Source: Acidovorax benzenivorans
GTDB lineage: Bacteria; Pseudomonadota; Gammaproteobacteria; Burkholderiales; Burkholderiaceae_C
Direction of reading: 5' to 3'
Assembly (NCBI RefSeq): GCF_028680575.1
Contig: NZ_JAPCKI010000009.1
Location: forward strand, 1-64,000
Length of the DNA stretch: 64,000 bases
Below are positions 27,422-35,892 of this stretch, piece by piece; positions within the stretch are counted from its first letter, which is position 1, and the number at the start of each line of letters is the position of its first letter. The notes beneath the pieces were generated by a model. It was not told the DNA's origin and ran no database searches. It saw only the letters and a list, made by a program, of their open reading frames with translations. A program made the position numbers and the translations under genes.

Positions 27422-28108
27422 CTACATCCCCAGCGACTTGAGCAGTGCATCCGTATCGTCCTGGCCAGCAGGCGTTGGGGCGGGCACGGGTGGGGCTTCT
27501 TGCGACTGGGCCATCAGCGCGTCGGCGTCCGGCACTTCCTGCGCCTCGAAGTCGTAGAGCTTGATGAACTCGGTGCGGTCGATGGCCAGTTCCAGGTAGA
27601 AGATGTTGTTGTTGCTGGTGTAGAAGGTCACGCGCCGGGCCTCGGGCTTGTCCAGGTTGGCGTCCACGCTCAGCATCACCTGCTTGTTCAGCACCAGCAT
27701 CTTGGGCTGGTTCTGCGTGATGTGGGTCTGCAGCTCGCGGCGCACCTTGCCGGTGAAATCGCCCACCACCTGGTTCATGAGCTCGCCCATCACGTTGCTG
27801 ACCTCGTCGGACGTGTAGGAGCTGACCAGGTCGTCCTTGGACATGCCCATGTTCAGCAGGTAGTTGGCATACAGCTCCATCGCGGCCTGGGCCGAGAAGT
27901 TGATGATGACCAGGCCCGAGAAGCCGCCATCGAACAGCACAAAACAGCCGATGTCGGGTTTCAGGCAGGTCTTGCTGATGCGCTGCACCATGCCGGAGTA
28001 GTGGATCTGGCTGTGGGTGGCCACGTTCAGCACGCGGGTGACGGAGTTGCACAGGCTGATCAGCAGGTCTTCAGTACCGTAGACGGTGGATTTTTCGGGG
28101 GTGCTCAT
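27422..28108 (-). CDS. CheX/CheC-like protein (DUF3334-type)
   Basis: The 228-residue soluble protein resembles the DUF3334 family of about 230 residues. The segment MGELMNQVVGDFTGKVRREL (about residues 107-126) has the E..N spacing of CheC/CheX-type phosphatase motifs, and GGFSGLVIINFSAQAAMELY resembles the beta-strand before that helix. A C-terminal Pro/Ala-rich tail ends in TDALLKSLGM, a short peptide-like tail. The ATG at 28108 is chosen because the upstream open frame runs through the region holding another gene remnant. A role in phospho-signalling or chemotaxis is plausible but unproven; no chemotaxis genes are nearby. Confidence 0.7.
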   Translation of the reverse strand: MSTPEKSTVYGTEDLLISLCNSVTRVLNVATHSQIHYSGMVQRISKTCLKPDIGCFVLFDGGFSGLVIINFSAQAAMELYANYLLNMGMSKDDLVSSYTSDEVSNVMGELMNQVVGDFTGKVRRELQTHITQNQPKMLVLNKQVMLSVDANLDKPEARRVTFYTSNNNIFYLELAIDRTEFIKLYDFEAQEVPDADALMAQSQEAPPVPAPTPAGQDDTDALLKSLGM

Positions 28109-28216
28109 GGTGTGGGGGCAGAAAACAACGTGGTGCACAGCATAGGCGATGACGCCCCCGGAAACCAGAGTGCAGGCCCTGCCTTGGTGCTTGCTGGCTA
28201 CGTGGCACGCCAACGA

Positions 28217-28244
28217 TTGACATTCGACGGGGCTGGGATATGGT
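28217..28244 (+). promoter_or_regulatory. Sigma-70 promoter ahead of a truncated gene
   Basis: A perfect -35 TTGACA (28217-28222), 16-base spacer and TATGGT (28239-28244) precede the remnant at 28280-28510. Confidence 0.45.
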
Positions 28245-28279
28245 GCTTTCCACCCAGCAATATCAAGAGAGGGTGCCCA

Positions 28280-28510
28280 ATGGGCCATGTCTATTCCTAT
28301 GGCCTGACCGACTTCCAGGCGATTGCCACAGAGGCTGCTGTGCTGGCCAGCGGTGGTGGTGGCCGTTACCATGGCGGCGCCACCAACGCCTGTGGCGTCG
28401 TTTGCCGCGCTGCTGCGCAACATCGGCTATGCGGGTGGTATGCCCCCAGCCTGAGCCTTGAAGCCCGCGCCGACGCGATACAGAATACAGAACGAAACGC
28501 TGTCAAATAA
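28280..28510 (+). pseudogene. Truncated gene with a DUF917-like N-terminus
   Basis: A 76-codon frame starts with ATG after a good ribosome-binding site (AGAGAGGG) and encodes MGHVYSYGLTDFQAIATEAA followed by VLASGGGG. This resembles the start of DUF917-type proteins, which are several hundred residues long, and then degenerates into unrelated Cys/Arg-rich sequence. Another frame over 28380-28455 reads SFAALLRNIGYAGGMPPA and stop, which looks like a genuine C-terminal end. The simplest explanation is an internal deletion that fused the two ends of a gene out of frame. Too little is left for function. Confidence 0.4.
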
Positions 28511-28517
28511 AGTGGTC

Positions 28518-29576
28518 ATGGCTATGGGTGAAGCGGACCTGAACAAGGAGCGGCTGGAGTTGGCCCTGGAGGCTGCCGGGCTCGACCTGTGGGAGAACGA
28601 CCTCATCACCGGCAACGTCACGCGCAAGGCAACCAAGACGTTTGAAGAGCTGGGGTTCTCCGAGGATGAAATCGTCTCGGGCGTGCAGGACATTTATGGC
28701 CTGTTCCACCCCGACGACATCGACACCGTGCGCAAGGCGGTGGCCGACCACCTGACGGGCGTCACCCCGCAGTACCGCTGCGAGTTTCGGTTGCGCTCCA
28801 AAAGCGGCGAGTGGGTCTGGTTCGCCAACTATGGCCGCATCATGGACGGCCATGGCGAGACACGGGGCAAACGCTTGATCGGCGTCACGTTCAACATCCA
28901 CGACCGCAAGTGCCGCGAGACCGAGATCGCCCAGATCAACCAGCAGCTCACCGAGCAGAACCGGCTGTTGCAGCAGCTCAACGCCTCGCTGGAGCAACTG
29001 GCCGCCAACGACTCGCTCACGGGCCTGTCCAACCGCCGCACGCTCATGGAGCTGGGCGCCAAGGAATACAAGCGCACAGAACGTTTTGGCCACCCGCTGT
29101 CCTTGCTGGTGGCGGACATCGACCTGTTCAAGACCGTCAACGACCTGTACGGCCACCTGGCGGGCGACCGCGTGATCTGCGCCGTGGCTCAGGTCTGCGC
29201 TGCGCGCAAACGCAGTGGTGTGGACATCGTGGCGCGGTTTGGTGGCGAAGAGTTCGTCATCGTGCTGCCGGAGACCGATGGCCCCAGCGCGCTGCAAGTG
29301 GCAGAGTCGCTGCGCCGGGAGGTCGAGACCTTGCTGGTGTGTGTGGGCGATGAGGGGCAGGAGGTGGCGGTCACCGTGAGCATTGGCGTGGCCACCCTGC
29401 ACAAGGGCTCGGGGATGGATTTTGAAGAGCTGGTGAACCGCGCCGACAAGGCGCTGTACCGCGCCAAGGAGTCGGGGCGCAACACCGTGCACTGCGTGGA
29501 TGCGCACCCCGCGCCCGCCCGGGTGCATGTGCTGCCCAACCCGGGCGAGGCACCGGGCGGCGTGGTCGCAGCCTGA
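28518..29576 (+). CDS. PAS-GGDEF diguanylate cyclase
   Basis: The 352-residue cytoplasmic protein has an N-terminal PAS fold-3 domain (about residues 10-135; ALEAAGLDLWENDLITGNVT, and a PAC-like CEFRLRSKSGEWVWFANYG), a coiled coil (RETEIAQINQQLTEQNRLLQ), and a GGDEF domain (about 170-325). The active site is GGEEF in VARFGGEEFVIVLPE, a competent variant. The position of the inhibitory RxxD site reads SGVD, so feedback inhibition by c-di-GMP is probably lost, unlike the cyclase at 13333-15084. The ATG at 28518 is chosen over upstream TTG/GTG codons that overlap the remnant before it. Confidence 0.92.
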   Translation: MAMGEADLNKERLELALEAAGLDLWENDLITGNVTRKATKTFEELGFSEDEIVSGVQDIYGLFHPDDIDTVRKAVADHLTGVTPQYRCEFRLRSKSGEWVWFANYGRIMDGHGETRGKRLIGVTFNIHDRKCRETEIAQINQQLTEQNRLLQQLNASLEQLAANDSLTGLSNRRTLMELGAKEYKRTERFGHPLSLLVADIDLFKTVNDLYGHLAGDRVICAVAQVCAARKRSGVDIVARFGGEEFVIVLPETDGPSALQVAESLRREVETLLVCVGDEGQEVAVTVSIGVATLHKGSGMDFEELVNRADKALYRAKESGRNTVHCVDAHPAPARVHVLPNPGEAPGGVVAA

Positions 29577-29593
29577 GGCCCGCGGGCCGCCGC

Positions 29594-30895
29594 TCACTCC
29601 TCGCTGGTCCACTCCACCTGCACGCCCAGGCTGCGCAGGTTCTCCACGAAGCGCGGGTGGGCGCGGCGGATGGGCGTGGCGTTGCGGATCTCGGAGCGCC
29701 CGGGCGTGCTCGCCGCCACCATGAACAGCGCGATCGCCACGCGGATGATGTAGGGGCTCTCGACCACGGCCGGGCTCAGGGGGTTGCCGCCGAAGGTGAC
29801 CAGGCGGTGCGGGTCGGACTGGAACACGTGCGCGCCGAACTTCGACAGCTCGCCCGCCCAGCCCAGGGCCCCGTCGTACACCTTGTTCCAGAACAGCGCG
29901 TTGCCCTCGGCGCGCACGCCCAGGGCAATGAAGATGGGCAGCAGGTCCACCGGAAAATACGGCCAGGGCGCTGCCTCCACCTTGGTCAGCACATTGCTCG
30001 TGAAGGGCGTCTGCACCTTGAGCGGCCCGTCGCACGCCGCGCGCGACCAGCCGTCCTCGTGCGTGACGGTGACGCCGAACTTGGCGAAGGTGCGGTCGAT
30101 GAGCGGAAAGTTCCCGGGCGCGCTGTTCTTCACCACCACGTCCCCGCCGGTGATCGCGCCCAGGGCGAGGAAGGTCGTGATCTCGTGGAAATCCTCGTCG
30201 AAACGGAATTCCCCGCCGCGCAGGGCCGTGCCGCCGTGCACGGTGATGCGCGAGGTGCCCATGCCCTCGATGCGCACGCCGATCATGGCCATGAAGCGGC
30301 AGAACTCCTGCACGTGCGGCTCCGACGCCGCGTTGGTCAGCACCGAGGTGCCCTCGGCCGTGGCGGCGCACAGCACGAAGTTCTCGGTGGTGGTCACCGA
30401 TGCGTAGTCCAGCCAGTGGTGGTTGGCCTGCAGCCGGCCCGCGCTGCGGATCAGCAGCGAGCCCTCGGCCCGCTCGACGGCGCCCCCGAAGCGGCGGAAC
30501 ACCTCCACGTGCGGGTCGATCTCGCGCACGCCCAGCGTGCAGCCCTTGACGTTGTCCTCCAGCCGCGCCACGCCAAAGCGCGCGAGCAGCGGGGGCACCA
30601 GCATGATGGACGAGCGCATCTCCTCGGGCAGCCGGTGCTGCGCGGCATCGAACACCGTGGCGTGGTGGTGCAGGTCGAGCGTGCCGGTGGCGTGGTCCAT
30701 GCGGACATCGCTGCCCAGGGTGCGGAAGATCTCCAGGATCTTGCGCACATCGGTGATGTCGGGCACGCCCAGGAGCTTGAGCGGCTCGTTGGTGAGCAGC
30801 GTGGCGCATAGCACGGGGAGCACCGCGTTCTTGTTGGCGGAAGGCGTGATGCGGCCCCGGAGCGGGGTGCCGCCGTGGACGACGAGGTTGGACAT
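29594..30895 (-). CDS. MurA-family enolpyruvyltransferase (divergent)
   Basis: The 433-residue protein is an EPSP-synthase-fold enzyme closest to UDP-N-acetylglucosamine 1-carboxyvinyltransferase. Catalytic landmarks of MurA are recognisable: KNA in SANKNAVLPVLCATLL, MRSSIMLVPPLLARFG, the reactive Cys in VKGCTLGVREIDPHV, and the Asp in FPVDLLPIF. Several differ from canonical MurA (GAKNA and GGCxIGxRPVDLH are changed), so it may be a paralogue with altered regulation or substrate. The canonical murA of related species sits near the histidine operon, which is not here. The start at 30895 (MSNLVVHGGTPLRGRI) fits the fold; the upstream extension does not. It converges with the GGDEF gene. Confidence 0.82.
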   Translation of the reverse strand: MSNLVVHGGTPLRGRITPSANKNAVLPVLCATLLTNEPLKLLGVPDITDVRKILEIFRTLGSDVRMDHATGTLDLHHHATVFDAAQHRLPEEMRSSIMLVPPLLARFGVARLEDNVKGCTLGVREIDPHVEVFRRFGGAVERAEGSLLIRSAGRLQANHHWLDYASVTTTENFVLCAATAEGTSVLTNAASEPHVQEFCRFMAMIGVRIEGMGTSRITVHGGTALRGGEFRFDEDFHEITTFLALGAITGGDVVVKNSAPGNFPLIDRTFAKFGVTVTHEDGWSRAACDGPLKVQTPFTSNVLTKVEAAPWPYFPVDLLPIFIALGVRAEGNALFWNKVYDGALGWAGELSKFGAHVFQSDPHRLVTFGGNPLSPAVVESPYIIRVAIALFMVAASTPGRSEIRNATPIRRAHPRFVENLRSLGVQVEWTSEE

Positions 30896-30995
30896 GGGTG
30901 GGGCAGGGGCTGAAGAAGGGGCCGGGCAGGCTGGGGGCCTGCGCGAGGTCGATACTCTAACTGGGTCTGGTTTCCCGTGGTGGTGGAAGGCCTGA

Positions 30996-31045
30996 ATGCT
31001 ATGAAATAAATAGCACACCGCGCTTGGCAGGCGTGCGCGGGGGCC
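30996..31045. repeat. Dispersed intergenic repeat (variant)
   Basis: ATGCTATGAAATAAATAGCA followed by CACCGCGCTTGGCAGGCGTG. It shares the GCTAT-N-AAATAGCA arm with the copy at 46411-46469 and lies between the MurA homologue and the 2Fe-2S subunit gene. Confidence 0.55.
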
Positions 31046-31126
31046 ATTCCAGAGGGGGCATCCTGGCGCCCGCCTGGCGCCTGGCCCCCGGAGCTTGCCG
31101 CCATCCCCTGGGGCACGGGGCGGGCG

Positions 31127-31585
31127 TCACGCCTTTTCCGTGGCCGCCTGGTGGATTGCCGCGCGAATCCGCTGGTAGGTGCCGCAGCGGCACGTGTTGC
31201 CCGACATCGCCGCGTCGATGTCCGCATCGCTGGGCCGTGGCGTCTTCTTCAGCAGCGCACAGGCCGACATCAGCTGCCCGCTCTGGCAGTAGCCGCACTG
31301 CGCCACATCGACGGCGGTCCATGCTGTGCGCAGCGCGGTGGCCTCGGGGCCCTGCAGGCCCTCGATGGTGGTGACGTTGGCACTGCCCACGGCCGACAGG
31401 GGCGTGATGCAGGCGCGCACCGGTTCGCCGTTCAGGTGCACGGTGCAGGCGCCGCACAGCGCCATGCCGCAGCCAAACTTGGTGCCGTTCATCTGCAGTT
31501 CGCCGCGCAGCACCCACAGCAGGGGCGTGTCGGGTTCGGCGTTGACGGCGACGGGTTGGCCGTTGAGGTTCAGGGTCGTGGTCAT
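31127..31585 (-). CDS. Molybdenum hydroxylase 2Fe-2S subunit (IorA-like)
   Basis: This small electron-transfer subunit of a xanthine-oxidase-family hydroxylase (152 residues) has two [2Fe-2S] clusters. The N-terminal plant-type cluster is in [20 protein letters not shown] followed by RAC. The C-terminal helical cluster is in [16 protein letters not shown] and [16 protein letters not shown]. Length fits isoquinoline 1-oxidoreductase alpha subunits and nicotinate- or aldehyde-oxidising relatives. It follows the large subunit by 20 bases on the same strand. The substrate is not predictable from sequence alone. Confidence 0.93.
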   Translation of the reverse strand: MTTTLNLNGQPVAVNAEPDTPLLWVLRGELQMNGTKFGCGMALCGACTVHLNGEPVRACITPLSAVGSANVTTIEGLQGPEATALRTAWTAVDVAQCGYCQSGQLMSACALLKKTPRPSDADIDAAMSGNTCRCGTYQRIRAAIHQAATEKA

Positions 31586-31605
31586 GGGGGCTCCGGTGCG
31601 TTGGG

Positions 31606-33876
31606 TCAGCTGAGCTTGAGCGGCAGTGCGCGCAGGCGCTGGCCGGTCAGGGCAAACAAGGCATTGGCCACGGCGGGTGCGATGGGCGGCACGCCGGGCT
31701 CACCCACGCCCTCGGGGGGCTCGGCGCTGGCGATGATGTGCGTTTCCACGCGGGGGCAGTCGGCCATGCGCAGCAGGGGGTAGTCGTGCAGGTTGCTCTG
31801 CTGCACCTGGCCTTCTTTGATCGTCACTTCGCCCCACAGCGCAGCGGTAAGGCCATACACCACGGCGCTTTCCATCTGCTGGGTGATGAGGTTGGGGTTG
31901 ATGGCTGCGCCACAGTCGATCACGCACACCACGCGGTGCACGCGGATGGCCTTGTCGGCGCCCACCGATACCTCGGCCACCTGCGCCACGATGGAGCCGA
32001 ACGACTGGTGCAGTGCCACGCCGCGCGCACGCTGCACGCCCGACGCATCGGGCGGCAAGGGCTGGCCCCAGCCCGCCAGCTCGGCCGCCTTTTGCAGCAC
32101 CTTCAGGTGGCGCGGGTGCTTTTGCAGCAGCGCGGCGCGGAACGCCACCGGGTCTTTCTTGGCGGCATGGGCCGCTTCGTCCACAAAACTCTCTTTGAAA
32201 AAAGCCTGGTGCGAATGCCCCACCGAGCGCCAGAAGCCCACGGGCAGCGGCAGGTCGATGATCTCGTGGGCAATGCGTGCGTGCGGCCACTCGTAGGGTT
32301 GGTCGAACGCGCCTTCGGACGCGGTCTTGTCCGGCCCGGCGCCCGGCAGGCCAAAGGTGCGGGCCAGCACCTGCGGCACGATGGCCTGGCCTGCCGACAC
32401 GTTGTGCCAGGCCACCAGCTGCCCCTGCGCGTCCAGCCCGGCCTTGAATCGGGCCACGCACGCGGGGCGGTAAAAGTCGTGCTGCATGTCCTGCTCGCGG
32501 GACCACAGCGTCTGTACCGGCGCGCCGCCCGCTGCCTTGGCAATGGCGGCGGCCTGGGCCACGTAGTCCACCTCCAGCCGTCGGCCAAAGCCACCGCCCA
32601 GCAGCAGCTGGTGCACGGTCACTTTGTCTTCATCGATGCCCAGGGCCTTGGCAGCGGCCATGCGTGCCAGGCCTGGCACCTGGGTGGATGTCCACACGCT
32701 GGCCGCACCGTCCTTGAACTGCGCCGTGCAGTTGATCGGCTCCATGGCGGCGTGGGCCAGGTAGGGGGCGCGGTAGTCGGCGGTGAGCGTGGTTGCGGCG
32801 CCTTGCAGAGCCTGGTCCACGTCGCCCACGCTGTGGTAGCCAAAGCCCTGGGCCTGGTCCAGCGCCTGGGCAAGTTGGGTCATGACAGTGGCGCTCGACA
32901 GCGTGGCGGCGGGGCCGTGGTCCCATTGCACGGTGACTGCGGCGGCAGCCTTCTTGGCGTGCCAGGGCGTGTCGGCAATCACGGCCACGCCGCCGGTGCC
33001 GCCGTGGTATGGCACCACGGCCAGCACCTGCTTCACGCCCGGCATTTTTTGCGCGGCAGCGCCGTCAAACTGGGCCACCTTGCCACCGCGCGTGGGGCAC
33101 ATCACCACGCTGGCATGCAGCAGGCCGGGCGGGTGGGCGTCAATGCCAAACACCGCCGTGCCATCGAGCTTGGAGGGCGCCTCGATGCGTGTGAGCGGCT
33201 TGCCGATCAGCTTGAATGCGGCGGGCTCCTTGAGGGTGACCTTGCCCGGCGGTGGCTGCTGTGCCGCCAGTGCCGCCAGTTCGCCAAACGTGGCGCGCTG
33301 GCCTGCCGCGTGTTCCACCACACCTGCGGTGGCCTTGCATTCGGCGGCCTGCACGTTCCATTGCGCGGCCGCTGCGTTGATGAGCATGGCGCGGGCGTGA
33401 GCCCCGGCCTCGCGCATGGGGCGCCACAGGTCCTTGATGCTGCTGGAGCCGCCCGTCATCATCACGCCCACCTCGCGCATGGTCTTGGCCGTCAGCCAGC
33501 CCGCCACGGCCTTGATGGAGCCGTCGTTGTCGGGGTGGAACGGCAGGCCGTCCACCACCGTGGCCAGGTTGTTGTAGATGTCGTCGATGGGCGCCATCTC
33601 CAGCCGCACCTGGGCCCAGTCGGCGTCCAGCTCTTCCGCCAGGATGGCGGCCAGCCCGGTGTGCGCGCCCTGGCCCATTTCGGACTTGGCCATCATCACC
33701 GTCACCGTGTTGTCGGCTGCTACCTTGAGCCAGCCATTCAGCGCCACCTGGCCCGTGCCCTGGGGCAGGGGCTGCGCGGTGTGCAGCCGCTGGCGCGGGG
33801 GCACCACGCCCCAGCCGATGACCAGCGCGCCGGCTGTTGCGGCGCCACCGAGAAGCACTGTGCGTCGTTTCACCAT
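31606..33876 (-). CDS. Molybdenum hydroxylase large subunit (IorB-like)
   Basis: The 756-residue molybdopterin-binding subunit starts [20 protein letters not shown], a twin-arginine-type signal, so the enzyme is probably periplasmic. Family segments include [60 protein letters not shown] and [20 protein letters not shown]. It pairs with the 2Fe-2S subunit as in isoquinoline 1-oxidoreductase IorAB and related periplasmic aldehyde or N-heterocycle hydroxylases. The ATG at 33876 is favoured over a longer frame because it puts the Arg-Arg signal at the N-terminus. The electron acceptor is usually a cytochrome, and none is adjacent. Confidence 0.92.
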   Translation of the reverse strand: MVKRRTVLLGGAATAGALVIGWGVVPPRQRLHTAQPLPQGTGQVALNGWLKVAADNTVTVMMAKSEMGQGAHTGLAAILAEELDADWAQVRLEMAPIDDIYNNLATVVDGLPFHPDNDGSIKAVAGWLTAKTMREVGVMMTGGSSSIKDLWRPMREAGAHARAMLINAAAAQWNVQAAECKATAGVVEHAAGQRATFGELAALAAQQPPPGKVTLKEPAAFKLIGKPLTRIEAPSKLDGTAVFGIDAHPPGLLHASVVMCPTRGGKVAQFDGAAAQKMPGVKQVLAVVPYHGGTGGVAVIADTPWHAKKAAAAVTVQWDHGPAATLSSATVMTQLAQALDQAQGFGYHSVGDVDQALQGAATTLTADYRAPYLAHAAMEPINCTAQFKDGAASVWTSTQVPGLARMAAAKALGIDEDKVTVHQLLLGGGFGRRLEVDYVAQAAAIAKAAGGAPVQTLWSREQDMQHDFYRPACVARFKAGLDAQGQLVAWHNVSAGQAIVPQVLARTFGLPGAGPDKTASEGAFDQPYEWPHARIAHEIIDLPLPVGFWRSVGHSHQAFFKESFVDEAAHAAKKDPVAFRAALLQKHPRHLKVLQKAAELAGWGQPLPPDASGVQRARGVALHQSFGSIVAQVAEVSVGADKAIRVHRVVCVIDCGAAINPNLITQQMESAVVYGLTAALWGEVTIKEGQVQQSNLHDYPLLRMADCPRVETHIIASAEPPEGVGEPGVPPIAPAVANALFALTGQRLRALPLKLS

Positions 33877-33996
33877 GGGTTGTCCTGAGCGGTTGAGAAA
33901 GTGCACGCCGGCGCCTTCGATGGCAATCACCGGGTGGCAAGGGCAGGGGGCCATCCTAGCGCCACTGCGCAGCGCTGCGTTGCTGGCGAATGTCGG

Positions 33997-34644
33997 CTAT
34001 GTGACGCTGCGCCGCACGCGCATGGCAATGCGGTTGAGCCCGACGGGCGTCAATCCCAGGTGGCGGGCCAGGTCTTTTTGCGGGATGCGCAGCGCCAGGT
34101 TGGGGTGTGATGCCAGGAAGGCACGGTAGCGGCCCTCGGGGGTGAGGGTGAGCAGTTCGCGCTCACGCGCCTCCTTGCGTGCGGCGTACACCAGGGTCAG
34201 CTGATACAGCGCCTTTGCCCAGGGCAGGTGGCGTTCGGCCAGCGCGAGCAGTACGCCGTGGTCGATGCGCTCCAGGGTGGCGGACTCGATGGCCGTCACC
34301 ATGAAGGCCGTGCGGCCGCCCGGCTGCAGGGCGGACACGCTGGCAAAAAAGCGTCCTTCTTCGGCAAACGACTTGATCCATTCCGTGCCGTCATCCTGCA
34401 GGTAGCTCAGCTTGAACAAGCCCTCTTGAACGGCGTAGACGTACGGGTGCTGTACCCCCTGCAGAAAGACCGTGCCGCCTGCCTGTACCGCGTGTGTGTT
34501 GATGGCGCGCTCTGCCGTGGCCCAATCGGGCAGGGCCTGCGTGCCCGCCGCCTGTGTGAGGAGTGACCAGAAGGCGGGGTGCTGGATGGGGGGCATGGCG
34601 CGCAGTATGCCGCGTAGCGGCGCCGTGTCGCGCCCGCCGGGCAT
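33997..34644 (-). CDS. Crp/Fnr-family transcriptional regulator
   Basis: The 215-residue protein has an N-terminal cNMP-binding-like domain (about 40-135; HAVQAGGTVFLQGVQHPYVY and LFKLSYLQDDGTEWIKSF) and a C-terminal winged helix (about 165-215) with RIPQKDLARHLGLTPVGLNR. No N-terminal Cys cluster of true FNR is seen, and the effector is unknown. The start at 34644 has GGAGGGGAG upstream; a second ATG at 34596 is possible. It is divergent from the SDR gene and lies upstream of the molybdenum hydroxylase genes, either of which it might control. Confidence 0.9.
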   Translation of the reverse strand: MPGGRDTAPLRGILRAMPPIQHPAFWSLLTQAAGTQALPDWATAERAINTHAVQAGGTVFLQGVQHPYVYAVQEGLFKLSYLQDDGTEWIKSFAEEGRFFASVSALQPGGRTAFMVTAIESATLERIDHGVLLALAERHLPWAKALYQLTLVYAARKEARERELLTLTPEGRYRAFLASHPNLALRIPQKDLARHLGLTPVGLNRIAMRVRRSVT

Positions 34645-34719
34645 GGGGTCGATCTCCCCTCCGTTCGCAATTAACCTGGGTTGATGACAACGGACGGAGC
34701 CATGCCTAGAGTGCGGCCC

Positions 34720-35496
34720 ATGTCACACGCTCGCAATCCCGCCACCACACGCCAGGCCACGCCCGCAGGCCCTTTGCCACGCACCATCGTCACTGGCGCC
34801 AGCTCGGGCATCGGCCGAGCATTGACTCTGGAGCTGGCCCGGCGCGGCGTGCCCGTGCTGGCCGTAGCTCGCCATGCCGAGCCGCTGCAGGCGCTGGCAG
34901 ACGCCCATGGGCTGATCGAGCCTTGGGTGGCCGACCTGTCCCGCATTGAAGAGATTGACGACCTGGCGGCGCAGTGGCTGCTGCACTATCCCGATATTGG
35001 CGCGCTGGTGAACAACGCAGGCATCCAGCACGACCTGCGTGTGGACGATGCCGGCTACAGGGCACAGGACATGCGCGCGGAGGTCGAGCTCAACCTGCTG
35101 GCGCCGATGGTGCTGACGCGCGCGCTGATGCCCCATTTGCAGGCCCAGCAGCGCGCATGGGTGGTCAATGTCGGGTCGGTGCTGGGCTCTTGCCCCAAGC
35201 GCACGGCGGCGGTTTACAGCGCCACCAAGGCCGGGCTGGACCTGTTCACCCAGGGGCTGCGGGTGCAGATGCAAGGCAGCCCGGTGCGGGCGGTTCATGC
35301 CGTGATGCCGCTGGTGGACACGCCCATGACCCAGGGCCGAGGACGCGGCAAGATCCCTCCCAATGTAGCTGCGCAGGCCCTGGTTCGTGGCCTGATTGCG
35401 GGACACACCGACATCCGCATCGGCAAGGCGCGCACGGCCTGGCATCTGCAGCGCTGGGCGCCTGGGCTGCTGGCCCGCATGCTGCGCTCCGCCTGA
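34720..35496 (+). CDS. SDR-family oxidoreductase
   Basis: This short-chain dehydrogenase/reductase (about 258 residues from this start) has the NAD(P)-binding TIVTGASSGIGRALTLELA, NNAG at ALVNNAGIQHD, catalytic Ser in VVNVGSVLG, and YxxxK in YSATKAG. It resembles DltE-like cytoplasmic SDRs; the substrate is unknown. The start is uncertain: ATG codons at 34684, 34702 and 34720 are all in frame, and none has a clear ribosome-binding site at ideal spacing. It is divergent from the Crp/Fnr gene and 57 bases ahead of the darcynin gene, so the two may form an operon. Confidence 0.88.
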   Translation: MSHARNPATTRQATPAGPLPRTIVTGASSGIGRALTLELARRGVPVLAVARHAEPLQALADAHGLIEPWVADLSRIEEIDDLAAQWLLHYPDIGALVNNAGIQHDLRVDDAGYRAQDMRAEVELNLLAPMVLTRALMPHLQAQQRAWVVNVGSVLGSCPKRTAAVYSATKAGLDLFTQGLRVQMQGSPVRAVHAVMPLVDTPMTQGRGRGKIPPNVAAQALVRGLIAGHTDIRIGKARTAWHLQRWAPGLLARMLRSA

Positions 35497-35553
35497 GCCA
35501 GGTCCGTTGGCCCAGTACCTGTCATTCCCCATTGAACCCAGGAGATCACCCCC

Positions 35554-35892
35554 ATGGCAACCCGTTATGCCTTCTTCATCCACCTGCGTGCCCTGCCCGA
35601 GTGGCTGCGTCTGCCCCGTGAGCAAAGGCGCGTGCTGGGCGAGGCGCACCTGCATGCCCTGCTGCCCCGCTACCAAGGTGCCCTGCGCTTGCGCCACTTC
35701 GACGCCGAGGCATTTGCAGCGCCTTGCAGCGACCTGATGCTGGTGGAAACCGATGACCCGCTCAAGCACTACGACTTCATGGAACGGCTGCGCGATTCAC
35801 CCCTGCTCACCGTGCCGTATTTCGAGGTGCTGCAGATCCTTCCTGCCATCGAGGACGGCTATGTGGCGTTCGAGCAGTCCGGCACGACCTAG
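35554..35892 (+). CDS. Darcynin-family protein
   Basis: The 112-residue protein is recognisable as darcynin by YAFFIHLRALPEWLRLPREQ, LRHFDAEAFAAPCSDLMLVE and TVPYFEVLQILPAIEDGYVA. It has a ferredoxin-like alpha/beta fold pattern. The family is of unknown function and is often found next to oxidoreductases or transporters. A good ribosome-binding site (AGGAGAT) precedes the ATG. Its stop overlaps the stop of the convergent MFS gene by four bases. Confidence 0.85.
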   Translation: MATRYAFFIHLRALPEWLRLPREQRRVLGEAHLHALLPRYQGALRLRHFDAEAFAAPCSDLMLVETDDPLKHYDFMERLRDSPLLTVPYFEVLQILPAIEDGYVAFEQSGTT

